Assembly (NCBI GenBank): GCA_023974075.1
Contig: JAMFTG010000301.1
Span: 1 to 64,000 of the forward strand
Reading direction: 5' to 3'
From: Chaenocephalus aceratus
Lineage: Eukaryota; Chordata; Actinopteri; Perciformes; Channichthyidae
Length of the DNA stretch: 64,000 nt
The notes under the pieces are model-generated. The model ran no database searches and was not told where the DNA came from. It saw nothing but the letters and a program-made list of their open reading frames with translations. Shown in pieces: positions 35,916 to 58,836 of this stretch. The first letter of the stretch is position 1; each line of letters opens with the position of its first letter. The position numbers were made by a program, and so were the translations under genes.

Positions 35916-36550
35916 AGAGAAAGTCATTAATGTTCCGTACATAATGGGATTATATCTGACTTGATCTGACTGTAAAACTTCTAGAAGCTGCTGCTGCTGA
36001 AAACTGTTTAATTTCACATGTCTGATGTTACAACCACCTTTATTTTGGTTAAAACATCCTTAATTCAATTCTACATTATGTCGACATCTATATAGACATT
36101 TTTTTTAAAAGCTAAATAAAATGGATGGAGCCAAACATTTTAAAGAACATTAAATACAAATGTTTTAAATAATATAATAACATATTTTAAATTAAAAAAA
36201 ACACATTTAAAATCCATGAAAAAACAATCAAGAAAACAGGAGAAAACCGTATTTTTTTAGAATAATTAATATAATTATTTAAAAAAGTCAGGATAACAAC
36301 AGGCAATACAAAAAGTAAGACATATTTAATTGTGGGTCCATGCTCAGTATTTTTGTTCCAACGTTTATTTTCCAAACTCAGAAATCAGGTGAAGTTTCTG
36401 TCCATCGGTAAGTAATGAAAAAGCTTCCTTTACCTCTGAGCTCTGCATCAGATTATTCATTCCTCTGGCGCCCTCTAGTGTCTGCTGGGGGAACAGCACA
36501 TTTATAAATAAAGCACTGTAAATACAAGTCTCTATTTTTCTTTATTTCAG
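35916..36550. other. No gene seen; AT-rich (copy B)
   Basis: Duplicate of 9,711-10,348. Confidence 0.5.
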
Positions 36551-36641
36551 GACGTTTTGGAAAACCTTGAATCTTGTGATCTGGACGATGACGACCTCAT
36601 GTTGGATGAAGATCTGCCGGAGGATGACTCCCTGCGCAGCG
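36551..36641 (+). CDS. Acidic internal exon, CCSER/FAM190-like (copy B)
   Basis: Identical 91-base exon to 10,349-10,439, with the same acceptor and donor. See copy A for the reasoning and doubts. Confidence 0.4.
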
Positions 36642-36982
36642 GTACATTTAGATCTAATAAAGTCACATAAAGTACAATTACTGGATCCCCAAAAAGAATA
36701 TTTAAGAGCTGTGATGTACGATACAATCCACCAGAATCTGCTTTATTTTGTATAAATGTGAAATTAGGCAAATAACCCAAAGCAGACTTCTCAGTTTAGC
36801 TGCTAAAATAGTTCAATTTCATTTGGGTTCAATTTAGAAACTAAAACAGGTCAATTTCAGTTCATGTAATCCAACAGATCAATGCAGCCTAAGCACTTTA
36901 TTTCAGGTAAACAGTTTAAGTTTATTAACTGTTGTTTCAGTTTAATTTTAAATAACAATCTTCAGGCAGCTAAGCCATATAA

Positions 36983-37134
36983 GCAGTTAACCGGCAGTTA
37001 ACCGGCAGTTAAATAGCAGTTAACCAGCAGTTAACCAGTACAGCAGTTAAATAGCAGTTAACCGGCAGTTAAATAGCAGTTAACCAGCAGTTAACCAGCA
37101 GTTACATAGCAGTTAACCAGCAGTTAAATAGCAG
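36983..37134. repeat. 11-bp minisatellite 'cagttaaccgg' (copy B)
   Basis: Same array as 10,781-10,927, with an irregular unit ('ccagtacagcag') not present in A, showing the array has changed since duplication. Confidence 0.9.
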
Positions 37135-38161
37135 ACATTACAGTCGCTGGTTTATTTCTGTCTGTAGGCCGTTGGTGTGAGTGTGGACGGTCAGAGCATA
37201 TACCACGTTAGCTTAGCCGATCGATCCGATCTCCATTCAGAAAACACGCATTTTTAAAGGTGTTTCTCTGCCGTCTGTCTGCAGACTTGTCAAAGCATTA
37301 ATTCATGGTTTTTACTAACCGGTATCAGAATGTTGTTACTTCGGCATCATTTAGAAACCTGTATTACAATTAGATCACGGTCAAATGTTCATTTTGTTGT
37401 AGTTGTAGCCCCCGAGCCAGCGATTCTCTCTGACCAATCAGCAGTCGAGAGTGTTGACGTCTCTAGTTTAGCATACTCAGCCTGGCTGTTGGAGGGCCAG
37501 AACAAAGGTGAACAAGCCCTGGTGGAACTACTCCTGGTGGGTTTGGCCCGGCGCGCTTAAACCGTGCTACGTGCTGCAGTGGAAAAGCGCCATGCATTGT
37601 TGGCAGCTCATTCCTTCAAACAGGAGCTTCAGATTGATGATCAGAGGAAATATGAACGTTTATTTCAAGCTTGATATGTAAATGTGTTATTGGGCTTTGT
37701 TAGAAAATGTTTCCAACTTTAATCGACTGAATTATTTTGAAAATTGGGCTCTTATGAACACACGAATACTGTGTAATATATATATTTAAGAAGTATAATT
37801 TAAGAGAAGCAGAATTGTATTATACTAAAGTCATTGTACTTTTTGAATTTGCTGAGTGAGGGCCGATTCAAAATGGCCCGCGGGCCGTAGTTTGGACCCC
37901 CTGCTGACGTGCATTATTTACCATGTTGTAAAGAATGTCCCCGTTACAGCTACTAAACAATTGTATAATTATTATTTTTTACTTTAATCTCATAAAAAAT
38001 AAAACACTTGTGAGATTTCACATCTTAATCTCAGAGAATAAAATGGACTTTTATTTTAAATATATTAAATATGAATTGTATTGAAGTTCTTTCAGATTTA
38101 AGACTTTCTCATTTCAAACTGTGTTCCTGTTTGTTTGAGTGATTTCCTCCTAACCTGTGTT
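37135..38161. other. End of copy B, with a 191-bp segment absent from A
   Basis: 37,823-38,013 interrupts the A/B match and contains 'atggcccgcgggccgtag' and 'tttggaccccctg', resembling one end of a hAT MITE. No coding gene. Confidence 0.6.
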
Positions 38162-39128
38162 GGACAAAGCATATGGCTTTTGCTAGAGTCAAAGCCTACG
38201 TAAAATAAGAAGCCACATGTGGTTTTGTCTTTGTGTTTCTGTTTGATAAACGTTAGAAAGGTGAACGCTTTATCTTTGAGTGATTCCTATACTACGTCTG
38301 AATTAATGGACACTTTAAGGAAATACATTCATACAATTTGACAAACTGTACGCACGTTATCTGCTTTGTTTGTAAACATTTTTAACACTTTTAGCAACCG
38401 CATGCATGTGTACATCTTTCTCTCCCCCCTGTCGGAAACAATGTTTTTTATATATAGTTTAAATACAAAAACACAACCACAACTCCACCTCTCAAAGAGC
38501 ATTAGCAGAACATTTCAACCACTGACATCACAGATCTTAGGACGAAGCTTTTGCAAACTGTATCCCAATGTTTATTTAAATAACCAGTTTTGTTATTTCA
38601 GACTGTCACGGTTGTAACAAAAATGAGATTTACATATCTGTTTTTTAAACCAAAGGACAAAGATTTATTTTGTTGAGAATATTGACATTCATTTACATTA
38701 AATAAAAAAGCAAACTGTCAGTTTGTTGAAAATACATGTTTTTCAGGTGAAATACAGTCAAATAAAATCAAAACACAGCCTTTTTTAAAAGCCTGTTACA
38801 ATGCATGTGTCACGTTGCTTCATGTTTACAGACGCCGAGGATCTATGGACAGAAGAAACCTCCACAGCTGCCCGACAGATGTTTGCTTTTTTGAACAGAA
38901 TAATAAAACAGAGCTGCAAATACTATGTGACAACGCACTTTACTGTACAGCAGAAATAAGTCAACACAGTGCACAAAGTATAAAATAAAGTGTGGATCCA
39001 GAAAACCAAAGAAGGTACCTGGACAATGCGAAGGGAGGATTATAAATCTGACGGAAATAATATTCGTTTCAACAGCATTCATGAGGGCTAAAACGAGCAT
39101 ATTTAACAAACCGGATATAGCTATAGTG
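38162..39128. other. No gene supported
   Basis: Unique AT-rich sequence. An acceptor-like 'catgtttacag' at about 38,831 opens a 40-codon frame, but no family was recognised. Confidence 0.4.
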
Positions 39129-39475
39129 TTAAAGGTGGAGTATGTAATTTATTTCAGAAACACTTGTTATATTCCATGGAATGCTCTTAACATCCCGATA
39201 GCAATGATGACAATAAATGCATTAAAAGGAAGCCGTGGCGCTGTAAAAAGCACGACCAATCATCTGAGTCGGCTAAAGTAACTGGATGGCCTACCTGCCT
39301 GTCAGCCTTCCATCTCGTGCACAAACTTATCTCGTGCCCTCATTGGTCATGTGCGCGTTCGTGTGTGTTGGGGGAGGGGCTCTGTGAGGAAGTGGCAGAT
39401 TTCTTCCGGTTGTGTATTTTCAAATTCTAGCGCATCTCGAGCTGGTTTCTCCTAAATTACCTACCCCACCTTTAA
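39129..39475. mobile_element. TTAA-ended MITE, family 1, copy 2
   Basis: Same family as 15,379-15,769, with 'ttaaaggtgg' and 'ccacctttaa' tips and the internal 'aaagcacgaccaatcatctg'. Smaller internal deletions. Confidence 0.88.
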
Positions 39476-40250
39476 CCATAGACTGCCTTTAACTCGTAAA
39501 TGAAAGTAGTAAAATCCAATGTCCCCCCCCCCCCTTTAAAAAAAATGTAACACCCCAAATTCCTATTCCTAAAGAAACAGTGAGAATAAATTAAGACAAC
39601 CGAACGTAGAAAAAATAAAAAAGGCATTTTCTACAAGCCTTCTATGTCGAAAATCTCTACTTACAAACATGCACTTGAAAAAATGTACACAACATATCAC
39701 TCTTAAACTCTCAGTGGGATAGTAAACTAACCATTTGTCGACTAACATGAAAACAGCTACTTAAAACTGAAAGAAAAGCATGTAGTAATAATAACACCGA
39801 GATCGTTTTGACACGTCTGTCTGTTGACGCGTCAGTTTTGAACTCAAGGCACCCAAAAATAACAACAGTGTTCTTCCTCCTGCTGAAATCATGATTATCA
39901 TAAGCATGATCACTATTCTAACATGTACTCTATTAGTTTAATAAGGTAAAAAGATTCTGTCACACTTGAAATGGACGAGGCACCTCACACACACATGCAA
40001 CTGAAGTGTTGTATTTGCAGGCTTTTCCCCAGATTTTAGTACAAAAGTGTGATAAATAAAGATCTTCTTCATCTTAAGTCTCGATTGTCTCCCTGTTACT
40101 GCGTAGTGTTTGTAAGAAGCAGCCTAAATGTGTGTTTGTGCTAGTCAGTGTTATACAGGAGCAAACCATAGAAATGGCTGCAGGAATCTTGAGAGGCAGG
40201 AATAATGTTATTTTCTTGAGTTAAATCTGAGTGGAGCCAAATACAGGTTT
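39476..40250. other. No gene seen
   Basis: AT-rich; includes a short poly-C run near 39,523. Confidence 0.5.
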
Positions 40251-40381
40251 ATTAAAAAAGCGTTTAAGGATAAGTATAGTGGTATTTATTTCTTATAGTC
40301 AGTCATTCCTTAAAAAGACCCAAATTAACTATGAATGTATCCACCAATATCTCTGCATTCTCTCAACTGGCCAGCAGAGGG
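40251..40381 (+). repeat. 131-bp direct repeat, left of SINE
   Basis: Runs from 'attaaaaaagcgtttaagg' to 'ggccagcagaggg'; repeated nearly perfectly at 40,576-40,706. Confidence 0.95.
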
Positions 40382-40575
40382 AGGCTGTGGCTCAGTGGAG
40401 AGGGGCTGGACTTCGAATCAGGGGATAGCAAGTTCGAGTCCCACTGCAGTCAGCATGTCGTTGTGTCCCTGGGCAAGACACTTCACCCCACATCGCTCCT
40501 GTGGGGATTGTCCACAGTACTGAATGTATGTAAGTCGCTTTGGATAAAAGTGTCTAACAAATGACATGTAATGTA
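40382..40575 (+). mobile_element. tRNA-derived SINE
   Basis: The head has a pol III A box 'tggctcagtgg' and B box 'agttcgagtcc', as in a tRNA. The body has 'ctgggcaagacacttcaccc' and the 3' tail 'taagtcgctttggataaaag' with 'aatgacatgtaatgtaa', a widespread fish SINE tail. About 194 bp, apparently complete. Confidence 0.88.
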
Positions 40576-40706
40576 ATTAAAAAGGCATTTAAGGATAAGT
40601 ATAGTGGTATTTATTTCTTATAGTCAGTAATTCCTTAAAAAGACCCAAATTAACTATGAATGTATCCACCAATATCTCTGCATTCTCTCAACTGGCCAGC
40701 AGAGGG
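40576..40706 (+). repeat. 131-bp direct repeat, right of SINE
   Basis: Second copy of 40,251-40,381, differing by only a few bases. Confidence 0.95.
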
Positions 40707-41737
40707 CCATGGTTGCAATAAAAAGTCAGATTGTATGGAAGTCTATGAGAAAATTGCCATACATCTCAATTGATTTACTAAATTATCAAACATTTTTCTG
40801 AAGAACTAATGGTCTCAATCTTTAGATTCAAGTCTTGTCTTTAAATGTATTATCTCATTTAGGGTAAAATAGGCAATAAAGAAGTGTATACTTTAGGGCG
40901 TGACAACCAGAAAGACACTCTTTAAGGAGTCTGCGGTTTATTATTTTCAGGTAATTAGACATTTTCTAGTTTGTTTAACAATCCAAAATTAGCATCCCAA
41001 TTTAAATCCCATTTAACATGAATTGCGGATTCACCTCCCTAATATGCCCAAGATGATGGTGACAGTCAAAGCACAGTGACTTCGCCCACTTCTTTTTACA
41101 GTGTATTGTGTAAATACAGTTTGCAGCTGAAACTAAACCTTGACTTAATGGCCATGTTTCGCACTGGAACACACCGCGAAGACTTCAGCCGACGGCCAAG
41201 AAGCACGTACGAACTGCGCATGCGTGAGTGGCAATAACTCTCCTTACCAGCAGGCGGAGGTAGTGTGTATTCGTCACTCAGAAGAGGCAACAACCGGAAG
41301 ACAGACTGCGTGATAACCGAGAGAAGAAGAACAGACTGCGTGATATAAACAAACAACAAATGGCGTGTGCGTTCCGAGTTAAATGAAATATCAGATTTGC
41401 CTTCTTCATAGTTTGTTTGGGTCCCTCACTTCCGTTTCGCTTCTCATGCACTGACTCGCTAAGCTGAACAGCCAATCAGAGTGATTTATTTGTCCCGACT
41501 TTCTTTGGCCATGTTCAACATGTTGAATCGGCCGCGGGAGGTGCGAAAATGTGCCGTAAAGCAACGCGGGACACACCAACCTGAGTAGGGCGCCGCGAAT
41601 GCCCGACTGCCTCTGACTCCCAAAATCGGGTAGGTGTGTCAGGGCCTTTAGTCCTACCCCAACATTAGCATCTGTTCAACAATGGATGTGTTTCCGGGTA
41701 AATATTAGTGTTTTTAAACATGACTATTGTATACGTA
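40707..41737. other. No gene seen
   Basis: Mixed AT-rich and GC-rich intergenic sequence. Confidence 0.5.
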
Positions 41738-41970
41738 GGTCACGAACGAGGCGGTGCTGGCGCGTACGGGCAGCAAGTCAATGCTCCAAACACTGAAGGA
41801 CATGTTATACAGCGAGCTGAGCGCTGGTTCCAGAGGCAGAGGACGACTGCTGCGCTTCAAGGATGTCGTAAAACGTGACACGAAGGCCCTGGATATTGCG
41901 ACGGACAACTGGGAGAGGCTGGCGGAGGACCGGACGAAGTGGCGCCAGCAGCTGCGCGAAGGTGGTGACA
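41738..41970 (+). pseudogene. Non-LTR element C-terminal fragment, internally deleted
   Basis: Reads 'VTNEAVLARTGSKSM', then 'LYSELSAGSRGRGR', 'RFKDVVKRDTKAL' and 'DNWERLAEDRTKWRQQ', the well-known C-terminal region of a LINE found in many animals. The 'RLRWLGHVxRMDD' segment usually in between is missing. Confidence 0.65.
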
Positions 41971-42480
41971 GACTTGACAAAGACTGGATTCGTGGACTTG
42001 CTCTAAAACGTGGACATACTGTATCTCTCTGGTTGCACTGTACAATCTCTTGTAGATTTTCTTGCCAATAAAAAAAGTACCTGCTGATATAAACTGTTTG
42101 TTTTTAGGTGGTTTTGGAAACACTGCTATTTGCTGAATGATAGTAATGAATTTCTTCACACAACATTATAAAAACGGACTTGTGCAGAGTTTACACATTT
42201 GATCTGTGGTGCGATTCCTACTTGTTGCCAATAGAGGTTGTAACATGTCATATGTCATGGTAAACCCTCCTCAATCATTCACCTGCACTGCGGCACAGCA
42301 GCCTTATTTTATATTAGTGTGACTATCATCTTTTACAAAACAGAGATACAGCTCCCTCTCTCCATGTTCATGTATTTGCTCCTCAGTTACAGCCTTTCTT
42401 CTGACGGTGTGTAGGTGGAGTGTGTTGTGGTTTTGTCTGCTTATTTTGAGCTGTGCTGCTTCAGTGATTGGCTAATGGGT
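41971..42480. other. No gene seen
   Basis: Intergenic; no element recognised. Confidence 0.5.
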
Positions 42481-42619
42481 ACACAAGCCAACAAATCGTT
42501 ATGACATCATAAAGCGGACAAAATCTGATCAGCTCATTTCAGACAGGTTTTTATATAAATGGATCAGGACGAAAAGAGAGTGGGTCTTTTTTGGAGTTTG
42601 CATAATAGGTGACCTTTAA
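42481..42619. mobile_element. TTAA-ended MITE, family 2, 3' fragment
   Basis: 'atcgttatgacatcat', 'aaaatctgatcagct' and 'cagacaggtttttata' match 49,590-49,650, and it ends 'gcataataggtgacctttaa'. The left end is missing. Confidence 0.7.
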
Positions 42620-43442
42620 ATAGAGAACTAAAGAATTAAGAACGAATGATACTGATCGGAGCACTTGGTCTGATTCAATTTCCGAAAAGCAGAAAATGAA
42701 ATATTTACAACACATCACCTTCTATCTAAATGGATGTAGCGCTCAAAGCTCATTGAATCAAAGACAAAACGTTCTTCCTTGATAATTCATCCGCATTTTC
42801 AACGGGTGTCTGTTTTAAGAAGCGAAATGAATCCCTAAACGTGGGGGTCGACTCATCTCCACACTGACCGCATTTAACTGAATGGCACTCTCCGGTCTTA
42901 ACGACATATAACGTCGGTCCTGATTGAAATTGACTTGTGGAATAACGCCCTTAGGAAATGCTTTAATAATCTGATTCCTTCACACCATCTGCTTTTCCTC
43001 AGATCTGATCTTTGGTTAGGTTTTACTAAACTCCACGACACCACTGCCCTTGGCGACGTAACGTACGCAAACACGTGATTATTTCCACTACTTAAATCCG
43101 TTTTGAAGGTATTGCTGTGCTTCACGGTGAGCATTTGTGTTTTTAGTCTCCCTGGCATTTTGTCGAATAAACTGATATCAATGCTACACACTTTTTGTGT
43201 TGTTGTGTTGATGACGCGCAATAGGAATAGAAAAGAATAACTTAAATATCTTGTACATTTCTACATCCGGGACCCATGGAGCTGGAAGAGCTGTGAAATA
43301 TAGAGAAAAACAGACATTAGGAATTGTTTTTTAATATCTGATATATACACATGTTACTACATGAGCTATGCAATGATGTGGTGATGCTGATGGAGACAGA
43401 ATGAGAGCAAATGACTTCACTGACATGCATAATGGATCAACA

Positions 43443-43444
<2 letters not shown>

Positions 43445-43490
<46 letters not shown>
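43445..43490. repeat. (CA)n microsatellite
   Basis: About 23 perfect CA units; a shorter one is at 43,631-43,650. Confidence 0.95.
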
Positions 43491-43492
<2 letters not shown>

Positions 43493-43911
43493 CCTGTCTG
43501 AACACACAGAGGGACGTCTGACTGCTGCTCTGAAGGTCAGGGATATTTCATGTCACGGCATCGGTAATGAGAGCCAATAGAAACACAGCGTGGATCGATA
43601 TCTGAGAAAGGTTGCGTCGGGACACTGTTTACACACACACACACACACACGCACACGAATAATAATGCTTGCTTTTCCTTTCTTATTTAGCCATTAGGAT
43701 TAATTAAATACACAATTATCTCTCAAAATGACATTTAAAGTGCTTAAAGGGACAGTTTCCTCTTCAGGGATATATCTACTGCTGATTTATCCTACACTCA
43801 ATAACTCACACCAACACTTCATAGATGAACTATCTACACCTTTAATAATAATGTATGTAGTATGTTATTGTATGTTGTAGTAGGTGGGCCTCATAGTGAT
43901 AATGTATATTG

Positions 43912-43917
43912 TTTATT
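43912..43917 (-). promoter_or_regulatory. Candidate kctd17 poly(A) signal
   Basis: AATAAA on the minus strand, about 325 bases after the predicted kctd17 stop codon. No supporting GU-rich element was checked. Confidence 0.25.
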
Positions 43918-44240
43918 CTATAGATATACACATTTCTGCTGTTGATATGTAAATATGATTTTAAAGAGATGTATTTATGCCCCTTCTAAAGCTTATGCAC
44001 TTGGCTTGTTTCGCTATAGTGTATTTGCTACGAACAATTATTTAGTTTGCACACAAATACATGTTCTCATGTGCGGTAGGCACTGTGTTTACTGGGCTTA
44101 TCGTTCCTTCTCAATGCAGCGCCATGACACATCCCAGATTTCCACACACACACACACCTACACACACACACACACTACCCACTAAGCACACGTACCGTAC
44201 AGTTCCTCACCCATTCCCGCCTCTCTTTGGAACAAAAACA

Positions 44241-55329
<11,089 letters not shown>

Positions 55330-55693
55330 CTGAAACAGAAAAACCTTCCATTAAACCATTATAACTTATGGAAAATGTAACCGTGTAACCCTCACCTCCT
55401 CATCTGAAGCGCAAATGCAGCGCACTATTATGCGCTTATGCGGCACAATTAGTGTAAGCGCGCCACAGTTTATTTATTTGTATTTACTTTACTATTATTA
55501 ATATATTTTTTATAATTATCTTATTTGATTCCTTATTTTGACTTATAACTGTTTTACTTTATTTTGTATTTTATTTTTTACTTTATTCAATATTCTGTTC
55601 AACCATATTATTATTTGTCATTTGAATAAAAGTCCTATGTCCGGATATGTCTTGATTTGTAAAAATTTTAATTAAAACATTAAAAAAACATTA
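55330..55693. other. kctd17 intron 1, no gene seen
   Basis: AT-rich. Confidence 0.5.
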
Positions 55694-56217
55694 CAACTTG
55701 TCACAAACGAGCTGAGGACCAAAATGCAGAACACGGGAAACCAGGGATAGTCGGTAACCAGCGTTATTGAAGGCAATAGGCTGGTAGGAGACAAAACGGC
55801 AGATAGTAGGCAAAGGGCTGGTCGGGGACAGGCGAGGGTTCCAGGAGAAAGCAGGACGGGAGTCGCAGGTACAGACCGGGTCAGGGAGCAGGCGAGGCAG
55901 GCTGGTCAGGGACAGACCGGGTCAGGGAGCAGGCGAGGCAGACTGGTCAGGGACAGGCAGGGTCAGGGAGCAGGCGAGGCAGGCTGGTCAGGGACAGGCA
56001 GGGTCGAAACCGGGAGAGCAATCTGAAGGGTAATGCGGGAAAGACTGGCATGCTGCAAAGTACGATCTGGCACTGAGGTGAAAGTGTAGTGGGCCTAAAT
56101 ACTAATGGAGCTGATGGGTGTAACAGAGTGAGAGAGAGACAGGGTGTGACTCCCAGGTGACTAAGGAATGTTAATGCAGAAAATAGGTGAGTGAGAAAGC
56201 AGACTGTGACACAACTC
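55694..56217. mobile_element. Unclassified repeat with short inverted ends and internal minisatellite
   Basis: 'cttgtcacaaac' at the left and 'gtgacacaac' at the right face each other. An internal array (55,865-56,010) has about four units built on 'gggtcagggagcaggcgagg'. Confidence 0.5.
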
Positions 56218-57252
56218 AACAAACTGCAGGTGTTTACGTTCCTGCAGAAAGCCTTTTTTCCTTGTGTTTCTACTGTGTTTCGACCTTAACGTTCCGACCT
56301 TAACTCGGGTGGTGCAACGTGTCTGTTACTTTCTACATTGCTCAGAAAACTTTTTTTGTGTTCATATGTTAAGTGTAAACATAGGATGTTGCTACTACTA
56401 TTTTGAGCGCATTAAGGGGCCTCTTGAGCAATATTTTTGTAGTATTTTTGGCCCCAAAGCTCCCTGTCCTGGTTTTCTTTTTTATTTAATCTCACATAAC
56501 AACAAGCTAATAAGACATTGCTATTTGACCCTCGTATCACAGCAGCAGGACACAGATTCCACTGCTTCCTGGCTCTCCAGAGTAGATGGCTTATGTCATG
56601 AGCACTGCCCTTTAAAAGACACACTTAGACACACACACACACACACACACTGCTCTCTCTCGTGATGATCGCTTGAAGCACTGCCCTTTAAAGAGTCAAA
56701 TTCACAAAAGAGCCACTGCTGAGATATCCATACAACAACATGCAGGCCTCTAGGAGATTAAAGTAGAAGGATAGAGGAGGGAATGTATTGAAGAGGAATC
56801 ATGTGTCACTAACAGTCTCGAGAGCATTGGTCGAGAGAAGCAAAAAGGAACACAGTGTATTTGGTTCTTATGGTGAGTAAAAATTCCAGACAGATACGTT
56901 TGAGAATCCACAAAGCCCTTAAACTTCAGCGTGATAAAGTAAACCTGCTTTATTCACATGACTGATTATTGTATGGTTTGTTGAACGAAAACAACCTTAG
57001 CAGCAGCCGCAGCATCCTGCACAGACGCATGTTACTAGCGGCTCTTTACTCAAAGCACCACTCAGCCTCGCTGTATGTGATGACCTTTGATTATTTGATT
57101 GTAACCCAAAAGGCAACATTTAAATACCAACATGCTGCAAATGTTTTCCTGCTCCAGCTTTGGTGTTTCGTTACTAATGTTGAAAAAAGGGAATTTCCGT
57201 TTATTCAAATCTTGTTTATTTGGAAAGGTGTTCGTATCAGCTGCTGACATCG
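56218..57252. other. kctd17 intron 1, no gene seen
   Basis: Contains a short (CA)n at 56,630-56,650. Confidence 0.5.
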
Positions 57253-57260
57253 GTTCCAGG

Positions 57261-57576
57261 TAGGGCTGCTCAATTAATCGTATTTTAATCGCAATTACGA
57301 TTATGGCTTGAAACGATTACGAAAACAACGTAATTTAAATAAAACAATATTTGTTTTATTATTACTTTTTTTTTTTTTTTTTTTATATATATATTGGATT
57401 TTCAGTTGAATTATAAAATTCAGGGTAATCAACTGTTAAAAACAAACTGTTCACATTTTTTTTCTCCAATAAATTGATGTTTTCAAAGTAAATGGATAAT
57501 CGTTTTTAATAATCGTGATATCAATTATTGACCCAAATAATCGAGATTATGATTTTGCCATAATTGGGCAGCCCTA
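57261..57576. mobile_element. hAT-type MITE with 8-bp target duplication
   Basis: Begins 'tagggctgctcaattaatcg' and ends 'ataattgggcagcccta'. Perfect duplication 'gttccagg' at 57,253-57,260 and 57,577-57,584. A poly-T run lies inside. Confidence 0.92.
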
Positions 57577-57895
57577 GTTCCAGGTTAACACAAAAGTGGA
57601 CTGTAAACAAAGGAGTGTACAGTTTAGATATAAGGGTATGTTGTTGAATACTAGATTATAAGAGGCTGCAGGTTTGATTTGGATGCGCTGTTTCCTCCTC
57701 AGTTTTGCGGCTGTATCGAAGAATTCTCTTTTGCATTTGCTCTACCTACTCAAACATATTGTCAAGCTGGAGGCGGCTTTGTGGCTTCTTGGATTTAATC
57801 ATCCATAAATAAAAAACGTGCATCTTGCTTACTCTCATGCTTTATGAGTTGCTGCTACGTGTAATTATAGCGTAGTTGACTCCATGAAAAACGCT

Positions 57896-58449
57896 TTTCT
57901 CAATGTCGAGGATTCTGGCTTCCAAGCCAATATTTCAAGGATGCTACGTCATCGAGTGCCACCGAAGTACTGTTCCAATCTCCAGTATACTTGGAATTCC
58001 ACCGAGGCCGCGTCCTTGGTTTGGGGGAAATTTCGAGGCTGCACATGGATAGACTTCGCATCCTTAAAATACCCACAATGCTTTGCGCACGGACCAATTT
58101 CAAAAACCCTTGCAGAGAATGGCTGAACCGACGCAGCACACATTTAAATGTAAGTATGTAGTGGCGTAGAACATGTGTTGGTAAATATGTTACTTTGTTA
58201 CATTTGTTTGTCATCACCAAAAATGTGTTCCGTGAAAGTAAAGCAAGTTCATAATTAGATAGACATCGTGAGGTATTTATTTTCGGTACAGTTTATGTTG
58301 AAACCGTTAGAGAGAGTGGCACACTTGTTAGCCTGTTCCATTCTTCTTCGTTTTCCGAAGCCGCGGCTTGGAAGCATACTTGCTTTGTTTCTGAAGGAAG
58401 TGACTTGGAAGTACGCGACTACCAAGCCAGCATCCTCGAGATTGAGAAA
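57896..58449. mobile_element. TIR element 'TTTCTCAATGTCGAGGA', copy 1
   Basis: Left 'tttctcaatgtcgaggat' and right 'atcctcgagattgagaaa' are inverted repeats; interior matches copy 2 at 'aatgctttgcgcacggacca'. Confidence 0.8.
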
Positions 58450-58460
58450 CGGCCCGGGTG

Positions 58461-58836
58461 TTTCTCAATGTCAAGGAAGGCTGCTCCAGAGCCACTATTT
58501 CAAACATACTACGTCATGGAGTGCCGCCAAAGGACTGTTCCAATGTCCAGCATACTTGGAATTCTACCCAGGCCGACGTCCTTCGTAGCGAGACATTTCC
58601 AGGCTGCACATGTGTAGAATCCGCGGTCTTAAAATCCCCACAATGCTTTGCGCACGGACCAATTTCCAAATCTTTGGCGGAAATCGCGCTCCATTTAAGG
58701 CGGGGCCTCGCATATGACGCACACCTGTTCCACAATTCTTCGTTTTCCGAGGCTAGGAAGGATTCTTGCCTCGCTTCTGAAGCAACTGACTCAGAGGTAC
58801 ATGTGCTACCAAGCAAGCGTCCTCGACATTGAGAAA
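58461..58836. mobile_element. TIR element 'TTTCTCAATGTCGAGGA', copy 2
   Basis: Left 'tttctcaatgtcaaggaag', right 'gtcctcgacattgagaaa'. Same orientation as copy 1, 11 bases away. Confidence 0.8.

Larger units (their letters stand above)
26177..38161. repeat. Segmental duplication, copy B
   Basis: Direct-orientation partner of copy A, starting 26,176 bases later; the offset grows slightly through small insertions. It has 17 bp more than A after the 3' MITE (near 29,580), a 191-bp segment absent from A (37,823-38,013), and a one-base insertion in the TRIM frame. Its left flank (25,463-26,176) is shared with partial copy C. Confidence 0.95.
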
